Assembly: GCA_024958655.1 (NCBI GenBank)
Contig: JANWUR010000003.1
Location: 229,478 to 293,477 of the forward strand
Length of the DNA: 64,000 nt
Reading direction: 5' to 3'
From: Cyanobium sp. FGCU6
Lineage (GTDB): Bacteria; Cyanobacteriota; Cyanobacteriia; PCC-6307; Cyanobiaceae
In this document: one piece after another, positions 58,161 through 64,000 of the stretch
Position numbering within the stretch: position 1 is the first letter of the stretch
Layout: every line of letters begins with the position of its first letter
The notes under the pieces: model-generated
Seen by the model: only the letters and a program-made list of their open reading frames with translations
Told to the model about the DNA's origin: nothing
Database searches by the model: none
Translations under genes and position numbers: made by a program

Positions 58161-59663
58161 TCAGGCCGCCCAGTGCAGCGGCCAGGGGGATCGCAGGTAG
58201 TGGCGTCCGCTGGAGCGCAGCCAGAGCCTCTGGGCTCCGTCGTCGCTCTCGCTCACCAGCTCCTCCTGGACCAGACGACGCGCGAGCCAGCTCCAGCGAT
58301 CCTCCTCGCTGCCATGGCGACTGCGCAGCTCCTCCGCCAGGCTGCGCAGATCCCGGCCGCTGCGCTCCTCCAGCGCTTCGAGCAGCCGTGCCGCCTGCCC
58401 CGACCAGTCGCGCCGCTCCGGGGCCGCAAGGCAGTTGTCGCAGCGCCCGCACGGAGGCACCAGCTCACCCACCGCCAGAAGCAGGGCCTGCTCCCGGCAG
58501 TCCTCGCCCTCGGCCACTGCCTCGATCCGCCGCAGCTGGCGCTGCGCCTGCTCCCTGCGCGCCTGCTCCCGCTGGCGCTCAGCCTCCGCGACCGGCACCA
58601 CCGCCGATCGGATCGCCCAGCCCAGGCTCACCCGGTCCGCAGGGTCGAACAACACCAGGCAGCACCCCGGCAGTCCGTCGCGGCCCGCCCGACCCGATTC
58701 CTGCAGATACCCCTCGGCGCTGGCCGGCAGGTCGAGGTGCAGCACCAGCCCAACGTCCGGCCGATCCACCCCCATGCCGAAGGCCACGGTGGCCACCAGC
58801 ACAGGCGAAGGGTGCTCTTGGAAATGAGCGAGGGCCAGCTGACGGCTGGCCGGATCCATGCCGGCGTGATACGCGATCGCTTCCACACCGGCGGCGGAGA
58901 GCCGGGCCGCCCAGCTCTCCACCGAGCGGCGGGTGCGGGCATAGATCAGCACCGCCCCCCGGGCCTCGGCCACGGCCTCGAGCACCATCGGCAGGGGATC
59001 CTCCGGCCGGCGGCGCATGGCGTAGGTGAGGTTGGCGCGGCGGGCGGAGCGCACCTGCAGGAGTGGTCGGCGCAGCTGCAGAAGGCGGATGATGTCAGCC
59101 CGCACCTGGGGAGCCGCGGTGGCGCTCAGAGCCACGAGCGGCACTCCGGGGCAAAGAGCGCGCAGCTGGCCGAGTCGTCGGTAGTCCGGACGGAAATCGT
59201 GCCCCCAGGCGCTGATGCAGTGGGCCTCATCCACCGCCACGGCCACCAGGCGGCCCGAGTCGAGCACCTCCTCCAGCAGACGTCGGGTGGCTTCCGCCTG
59301 CAATCGCTCGGGAGCCAGGTAGAGAAGCCTCAGGCGATCGTCCCGGAGCCGGCGCTGCAGCTGGGCGCGCTCAAGGGGATCCAGGCCCCGGTGCAGACAG
59401 CCGGCCGGAATCCCCCGGCGCTGGAGCTGGTGCACCTGATCCTGCATCAGGGCCACCAGGGGCGAGATCACCAGCACCAGCCCCTCGCGCACCAGGGCCG
59501 GGAGCTGGAAGCAGAGCGATTTCCCGGCCCCGGTGGGGAGCACCGCCAGGCAGTCGCGACCGGCCAGCAGGGCCTCCACCACGGGCCGCTGGCCGGGCCG
59601 GAAGTCGTCCCAGCCGAAGTGGCGACCCAGCGCCTGCCGCAGCGGATCGTCCACCTCCCTCAC
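58161..59663 (-). CDS. recQ: ATP-dependent DNA helicase RecQ
   Basis: 500 residues. FRPGQRPVVEALLAGRDCLA, VLPTGAGKSLCFQLPAL (Walker A 42-49), VAVDEAHCISAWGHDFRPDY (DEAH), LVALSATAAPQVRADI, ATVAFGMGVDRPDVGLVLHL and QESGRAGRDGLPGCC complete the motifs. A zinc-binding set (C of EDCREQALLL, CGRCDNC) follows. The HRDC domain is absent, as in shorter RecQ proteins. Confidence 0.95.
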   Translation of the reverse strand: MREVDDPLRQALGRHFGWDDFRPGQRPVVEALLAGRDCLAVLPTGAGKSLCFQLPALVREGLVLVISPLVALMQDQVHQLQRRGIPAGCLHRGLDPLERAQLQRRLRDDRLRLLYLAPERLQAEATRRLLEEVLDSGRLVAVAVDEAHCISAWGHDFRPDYRRLGQLRALCPGVPLVALSATAAPQVRADIIRLLQLRRPLLQVRSARRANLTYAMRRRPEDPLPMVLEAVAEARGAVLIYARTRRSVESWAARLSAAGVEAIAYHAGMDPASRQLALAHFQEHPSPVLVATVAFGMGVDRPDVGLVLHLDLPASAEGYLQESGRAGRDGLPGCCLVLFDPADRVSLGWAIRSAVVPVAEAERQREQARREQAQRQLRRIEAVAEGEDCREQALLLAVGELVPPCGRCDNCLAAPERRDWSGQAARLLEALEERSGRDLRSLAEELRSRHGSEEDRWSWLARRLVQEELVSESDDGAQRLWLRSSGRHYLRSPWPLHWAA

Positions 59664-59739
59664 CCCAGCACTGGCGTCCTCCGACCCTACCGCCCACCAG
59701 ATGTGGCGGACACCGCCCGGCCCGGGACCATGCCCCGGT

Positions 59740-60771
59740 TCAGGGCAGCACCGGTGCGTCGAGCTGCTCCGGGGATTCCTCCACCAACTGCAGCCGCACC
59801 CGCTTGCCGCCGGCCAGCTCGCCGAGGGACACCCGCAACGTGGTGCCGCTCAGCGTCTGCAGCGCGGTGATCAGCTCCCGCAGATGGGGGGTGCTGCTGC
59901 CGCTCTCCACCCACAACCGCTCCTGCAGTCCCCCCAGTCGCCGCCAGCTGGTGTGGAGCTTGAGCACGGCACTCTCCACCTGCTGGGCCTGATACACGGC
60001 ATCGGACAGGATCCCCAGGGCGTCGAGCCGCTGGGCCTCGTGGATCGCCTTCTCCAGGTCGAGATCGCCTTGCTGGAAGGCCCGCACCGACACGCCGGCC
60101 TCGGAGGCCTTGCTCAGCCAGCGGGCCGTGAGGGTCACGTCGCGGACCCGGTCGAGTTCCGGCTCCTCACGCAGCACCTGCCGCAGGTCCTCCTGCTGGG
60201 CCTCGGGCAGCCGGGCCAGCTCCCGCACCAACGGCGCCACGACACGCGGAGGCAGCAGGTTGTCGGCGGTGCGCTGGCGGATCTCCTCCGGCAGCAGCGG
60301 ACTGCTGGCGGCGGTGAACTCGTCGGCCAGTCGCTTCACCTGTTTGCGGGTGATCTGCTGCCCCTCGTTGGCGGCCTCGCTGATCATCTGCTGCACCTCA
60401 GGATCCGCATGGGCGGTCTCGAGGAAGGCCCGCTTCGAGAAGTTGTTCACGCTCTGCTGCTCCAGCAGCCCCTCCCCCACGAGCGTGTCGGCCGACTCCG
60501 CCAGCTGGATCAGGGTGTAGGCGCGGGTCTTGCTGATCTCCCGTTCGCGCAGCCATTGCAGGAAGCCGGTCCCGCGTCCCTCCCCCCCGCGCTTCTCCCG
60601 GTCCCTCACGGCACAGAGGATGCGGCCTCGCCAGATCTCCGTCTGGAGGTCGAAGCGGTCACAGACCGCCCAGGCCTCCTCGAGGCGGGCAAGGAACTCC
60701 ATCGTGCTGATGTCCTCCCTCTCCGGATCGGGCAGATCCAGGCTGAGCACGGGCGGCTCGGGAACAGCCAT
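59740..60771 (-). CDS. Conserved cyanobacterial protein, ParB/HTH-like
   Basis: 343 residues from ATG 60771. FLARLEEAWAVCDRFDLQTE and WRGRILCAVRDREKRGGEGR, then FLQWLREREISKTRAYTLIQ and LAESADTLVGEGLLEQQSVN, with FSKRAFLETAHADPEVQQMI. The middle resembles the helix-turn-helix region of ParB-like proteins, but no nuclease or partition partner is nearby. It lies divergent to psaE. ATG 60771 is preferred because the 32 upstream residues are basic and variable. Confidence 0.6.
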   Translation of the reverse strand: MAVPEPPVLSLDLPDPEREDISTMEFLARLEEAWAVCDRFDLQTEIWRGRILCAVRDREKRGGEGRGTGFLQWLREREISKTRAYTLIQLAESADTLVGEGLLEQQSVNNFSKRAFLETAHADPEVQQMISEAANEGQQITRKQVKRLADEFTAASSPLLPEEIRQRTADNLLPPRVVAPLVRELARLPEAQQEDLRQVLREEPELDRVRDVTLTARWLSKASEAGVSVRAFQQGDLDLEKAIHEAQRLDALGILSDAVYQAQQVESAVLKLHTSWRRLGGLQERLWVESGSSTPHLRELITALQTLSGTTLRVSLGELAGGKRVRLQLVEESPEQLDAPVLP

Positions 60772-60899
60772 CGGCAGGACTGCAGCAGGGAGTGGATGCT
60801 GCCACGCGACCCGACGACGAATCGTGACGCCCGTCTCCGGGCGCCGCCGCATCACGGGTAACGTCATCCCTGAAAGCCACCCGATCCCTCTGCGCAGCG

Positions 60900-61109
60900 A
60901 TGGCCATCTCCCGCGGCGACAAAGTGCGCATCAAGCGCCCCGAGTCCTACTGGTACAACGAGGTCGGCACGGTGGCCTCGATCGACACCTCCGGCATCCG
61001 CTATCCGGTGGTGGTCCGCTTCGACAAGGTGAACTACAACGGCTTCAGCGGCTCTGAGGGCGGCATCAACACCAACAACTTCGCTGAAAGCGAGCTCGAC
61101 AAGGCCTGA
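60900..61109 (+). CDS. psaE: Photosystem I reaction center subunit IV
   Basis: 69 residues. [40 protein letters not shown] and [20 protein letters not shown] are unmistakable PsaE. It is a small SH3-like subunit on the cytoplasmic side of photosystem I, helping ferredoxin docking. It identifies the host as cyanobacterial. Confidence 0.99.
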   Translation: MAISRGDKVRIKRPESYWYNEVGTVASIDTSGIRYPVVVRFDKVNYNGFSGSEGGINTNNFAESELDKA

Positions 61110-61128
61110 GTCCCGCAGCACGAGGCGC

Positions 61129-61977
61129 GTGCCCGAACTGCCTGAAGTCGAAACCGTACGCCGCGGCCTGGATCAGCAGGTTCGCGGCGTTCGTCTTGAA
61201 AAGGTGCAGGTTCTGCGGGAGAGGGCGATCGCCTCGCCCGCCGATCCCGAGCTGTTCCGCTTCGCCCTGGAGGGCTGTGAGGTTGGGACCTGGGAGCGCC
61301 GGGGCAAGTATCTGCTCGCCACCCTTCGGCACGACGACGGCAGTGCCGCCGGCCGCTGGGGGGTTCATCTGCGCATGACCGGTCAGTTTCTCTGGCTCGA
61401 AGCGCCCACGCCCCCCTGCCGCCATACGCGGGTGCGGCTTCACACCACGCAAGGGCCGGAACTGCGCTTTGTCGACACCCGCAGCTTCGGGCAGATGTGG
61501 TGGGTTCCGCCTGGGGTCGCCGACCAGGAGGTGATCAGCGGCCTGACCCGTCTGGGGCCCGAGCCACTGGAGGCAGGTTTCGACACCTTCCATCTGGCAC
61601 GTGGGCTGCAGGGCACAAAGCGGTCGATCAAGTCAGCCCTGCTGGATCAGTCGCTGGTAGCCGGCGTGGGCAACATCTATGCCGATGAATCGCTGTTTGC
61701 AGCCGGCATCCACCCCCTGACCCCGGCCGGCGATCTCAACGAGGTGCAGCTGGCCAGGATCCGCGATGCCCTGGTCCAGGTTCTGGAGATGAGCATCGGC
61801 GCGGGCGGAACCACCTTCAGCGACTTCCGCGATCTGCGTGGAACCAATGGCAACTACGGGGGGATGGCCTGGGTCTATCGGCGCACAGGTCAGCCCTGCC
61901 GTCGCTGCGGCACAGCGATCCGGCGCGAGAGAGTGGGAGGCCGCAGCACCCACTGGTGTCCCAACTGCCAGCCGTGA
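61129..61977 (+). CDS. fpg: Formamidopyrimidine-DNA glycosylase
   Basis: 282 residues from GTG 61129. PELPEVETVRRGLDQQVRG gives the catalytic proline and glutamate. WGVHLRMTGQFLW, LDQSLVAGVGNIYADESLFA and GGTTFSDFRDLRGTNGNYGG follow, with the zinc finger CRRCGTAIRRERVGGRSTHW and CPNC at the end. It removes oxidised purines from DNA. It lies 19 bases after psaE, an arrangement linking oxidative repair with photosynthesis. Confidence 0.97.
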   Translation: MPELPEVETVRRGLDQQVRGVRLEKVQVLRERAIASPADPELFRFALEGCEVGTWERRGKYLLATLRHDDGSAAGRWGVHLRMTGQFLWLEAPTPPCRHTRVRLHTTQGPELRFVDTRSFGQMWWVPPGVADQEVISGLTRLGPEPLEAGFDTFHLARGLQGTKRSIKSALLDQSLVAGVGNIYADESLFAAGIHPLTPAGDLNEVQLARIRDALVQVLEMSIGAGGTTFSDFRDLRGTNGNYGGMAWVYRRTGQPCRRCGTAIRRERVGGRSTHWCPNCQP

Positions 61978-62681
61978 ATCCAACCCCGTTCCCCGTTACC
62001 AAAGGCGCCGGCAGCGGTGGCAGCGCCAGCGACCCCGCCCACCAGCTCACCGCCTGCATGGCCGAGATTCACCGCCGAGGCTGGTGCGACGGCACCGGTG
62101 GCAACTTCAGTTGCGTGCTATCCCACACCCCGGTGCGGTTGCTGATGGCCCCCAGCGGCGTGGACAAGGGTCAGGTGACCCCGGATGCGCTGATCGAGGT
62201 GGATGGCCAGGGCGCCGTGGTCCGCGGGCAGGGGCGCGCCAGCGCCGAGACGTTGCTTCACCTGGCCATCGTGGAAACCACCCAGGCCGGGGCCGTGCTG
62301 CACACCCACTCCCAGAGCGGCACCCTGCTCTCGGCGCACCACGCCCCCCCGGGCGGCATGTCCGGAGGAGAGCCCGCTCAGGCCGGCCAACTGGTGTTCA
62401 ACGATCTCGAAATGCTCAAGGGACTGGAAGGGATCAGCACCCATGCCACGCGTGTGGAACTGCCGATCCTGGCCAACGACCAGAACCTTGAAGCCCTGAG
62501 CGAACGAGCCAGGCCGCATCTGCCATCAGCACCCCACGGACTGCTGATCGCCGGCCATGGCCTCTACGCCTGGGGCCGGGATCTGGCCGTGGCGATGCGC
62601 CATCTCGAGATCCTCGAGTTCCTTCTGGAGCAGCAGTGGCGGCGGATGCTGCTCAAGGCGCTCACGGGTGGCGATCGATGA
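61974..62681 (+). CDS. mtnB: Methylthioribulose-1-phosphate dehydratase
   Basis: 235 residues from GTG 61974, whose bases overlap the fpg stop (GTGA); GTG 61956 is an alternative. CMAEIHRRGWCDGTGGNFSC, LLMAPSGVDKGQVTP, AVLHTHSQSGTLLSA (zinc histidines) and HGLLIAGHGLYAWGRDLAVA show the class II aldolase fold. It removes water from methylthioribulose-1-phosphate in methionine salvage. Confidence 0.94.
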   Translation: MNPTPFPVTKGAGSGGSASDPAHQLTACMAEIHRRGWCDGTGGNFSCVLSHTPVRLLMAPSGVDKGQVTPDALIEVDGQGAVVRGQGRASAETLLHLAIVETTQAGAVLHTHSQSGTLLSAHHAPPGGMSGGEPAQAGQLVFNDLEMLKGLEGISTHATRVELPILANDQNLEALSERARPHLPSAPHGLLIAGHGLYAWGRDLAVAMRHLEILEFLLEQQWRRMLLKALTGGDR

Positions 62682-63502
62682 ACGACCCAGGCGCCCTGAC
62701 CTCCCATCAGCCCCCAAGCCCCCCCACCCCGGCCGGTTCGGGTGCCCCAGACACCGAGCTGATCGCCCTCTATGGGCTCGACTGGCTGCTTCTTGACATC
62801 GAAGGCACCACCTGCCCGGTGTCATTCGTGGCTGGCACCCTGTTCCCCTATGCCAGCGAGAACCTGGCGGGCTTTCTGGAGGAATCGGCAGAGCGGCCCG
62901 ATGTGCAGGCCCTGCTGCAGGAGGTGATCGCTGCCTGGGAGGCGGATCCTGATCCTGCCGCCGCCGCCCTGCTGAAGCAGAGGCAGCCTGTCGGTGCAGC
63001 GCTGGAATCGCTCCCCTATCTGCAATGGCTGATTCTTCAAGATCGCAAACTCGCGCCGCTTAAGGAACTGCAGGGGCTGGTGTGGGAACGGGGGTATGAG
63101 CGGGGAGACCTGCTCGCTCCCCTCTACCCAGATGTGCACGGGGCGCTCGAGCGTTGGCAGGCAAGCGGATTCGGCCTGGCTGTCTACTCTTCAGGCTCTG
63201 TGGCCGCCCAGCAGATGCTCTACACCCATACCCCTTCCGGTGATCTACGCCATCTGTTCAGTCACTGGTTCGACACCCGCATTGGGGGCAAGAAAGAAAG
63301 CAGCAGCTATACAAGGATTGCCAAACAATTGTGCTGCCAGCCTGGTCGCATCCTGTTCATCAGCGATGCCATGGCCGAGTTGAAGGCCGCCGATGCCGCA
63401 GGGATGAAGGTGCTGTTCAGCGACCGTGAAGGCAATCCAGAGCGCGACCCTGGCCCATTTAAGGTGATTCGATCGTACACCCAACTGAAGGCCATCCCAT
63501 GA
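62678..63502 (+). CDS. mtnC: Enolase-phosphatase E1
   Basis: 274 residues from ATG 62678 (ATGA overlap with mtnB). LDWLLLDIEGTTCPVSFVAG (D-x-E-G-T nucleophile), FGLAVYSSGSVAAQQMLY, FDTRIGGKKESSSYTRIAKQ and ILFISDAMAELKAADAAGMK are the HAD motifs of MtnC. It converts the diketo sugar phosphate to acireductone, the substrate of MtnD. Confidence 0.95.
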   Translation: MNDPGALTSHQPPSPPTPAGSGAPDTELIALYGLDWLLLDIEGTTCPVSFVAGTLFPYASENLAGFLEESAERPDVQALLQEVIAAWEADPDPAAAALLKQRQPVGAALESLPYLQWLILQDRKLAPLKELQGLVWERGYERGDLLAPLYPDVHGALERWQASGFGLAVYSSGSVAAQQMLYTHTPSGDLRHLFSHWFDTRIGGKKESSSYTRIAKQLCCQPGRILFISDAMAELKAADAAGMKVLFSDREGNPERDPGPFKVIRSYTQLKAIP

Positions 63503-63903
63503 GCAAGACCTCGCGTGATCTCGAGATCATCGAGCGCAATCAGGCCATGCTGGAGAGCGTCGTGCAGGGAGACTGGAGTGCCTACGCCAACTTCTGTCAT
63601 GCTGACCTGAGCTGCTTCGAGGCTGAAACCGAAGGCGTGCTGGCCGAGGGTCTTGGCTTCCACCGCTTCTACTTCCAGCATCAGCCCACCGGGTCAGAAG
63701 ATTCAACGAACGCACCAACAAGCCAGGTCACGATGGCCCGCCCACATCTACGCTGGCTAGGCGACGATGCCGTGGTGGTGAGCTATACAAGGCTCACACA
63801 GCATTGGCACGACGGAACGCCACAGACGTCTCGATGTTGTGAAACCAGAGTGTGGCAACGGATTGAATCCCAATGGCTGCAGGTTCACGTGCATCGCTCC
63901 TGA
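63499..63903 (+). CDS. CaMKII-association/SnoaL-like domain protein
   Basis: 134 residues. EIIERNQAMLESVVQGDWSA, FCHADLSCFEAETEGVLAEG, LGFHRFYFQ and VVVSYTRLTQHWHDG with ETRVWQRIESQWLQVHVHRS follow the NTF2-like fold of the CaMKII association domain. It overlaps the mtnC stop by four bases, so it may belong to the salvage operon. Its role is unknown. Confidence 0.75.
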   Translation: MSKTSRDLEIIERNQAMLESVVQGDWSAYANFCHADLSCFEAETEGVLAEGLGFHRFYFQHQPTGSEDSTNAPTSQVTMARPHLRWLGDDAVVVSYTRLTQHWHDGTPQTSRCCETRVWQRIESQWLQVHVHRS

Positions 63904-63976
63904 AAGCATCTTGGGGCTGGGAGCTTACGGCCTGGCCCAACCGAGACCAGCGCCCCGCCCGCGTCGGGCCGGCCAA

Positions 63977-64000
63977 CAAAAAAGCCACCCCTGCGGGTGG
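63977..64000 (-). terminator. Intrinsic terminator, leftward
   Basis: On the minus strand CCACCC and GGGTGG (63985-64000) form a 6-bp stem around four bases, followed by a run of T residues. It should end a leftward gene lying just beyond the right edge. It may also act on the mtn operon side weakly. Confidence 0.7.

Overview
The window is a piece of a cyanobacterial chromosome. psaE (photosystem I), pipX, sepF, the DUF3119/DUF3086/DUF1823/DUF4079 families and the order proC-sepF-pipY-pipX-ecfT-der are all typical of cyanobacteria. The high G+C, short spacers and many ATGA overlaps fit the Cyanobium/freshwater Synechococcus group; that placement is inference.

Layout. (1) 1-746: the trailer end of a CRISPR array (10 repeats seen, continuing off the left edge), with no cas genes in view. 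(2) 1.0-4.4 kb: a tandemly duplicated gene of unknown function and a run of small membrane proteins. (3) 4.7-8.9 kb: an HD-domain phosphohydrolase and small, partly broken genes that grade into phage genes. (4) About 8.9-14.45 kb: an A+T-richer insertion with the relic of an integron-type integrase, a DyP peroxidase and a GMC oxidoreductase fused to a DUF1080 domain. It truncates a phage gene at its right edge. (5) 14.5-36.4 kb: a prophage-like element. Packaging and structural genes lie on the minus strand (LysM protein, portal, sigma-like protein, large and small terminase), as do an exonuclease and a primase-helicase. A divergent early arm on the plus strand holds an SF2 helicase, YefM/YoeB, VRR-NUC, XRE-like, SSB, KilA-N, an excisionase-like protein and a decayed VapBC, followed by an A+T-rich membrane protein. 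A tyrosine integrase sits beside tRNA-Gly(TCC), the probable attachment site. No major capsid or tail genes were recognised, so the element is either defective or satellite-like.

(6) 36.4-64 kb: ordinary host genes. These are a GPH-type transporter, MlaE permease, DUF3119, DUF3086, plsY, proC, sepF, pipY, pipX, ecfT/cbiQ, der, DUF1823, a dihydrouridine synthase, DUF4079, cobI, mtnD, an H-NOX sensor with an HNOBA-GGDEF cyclase, miaE, aroQ, tRNA-Tyr, tRNA-Thr, a SulP-STAS-cNMP transporter, aldehyde dehydrogenase, a LysM protein, recQ, a conserved protein, psaE, fpg, and mtnB-mtnC with a CaMKII-AD-like gene.

The most unusual items are the peroxidase/GMC-DUF1080 cassette, the phage sigma-like protein, a long conserved promoter-like element shared by two opposed phage operons, a palindrome-rich candidate replication origin beside the primase, and the nitric-oxide sensor pair.
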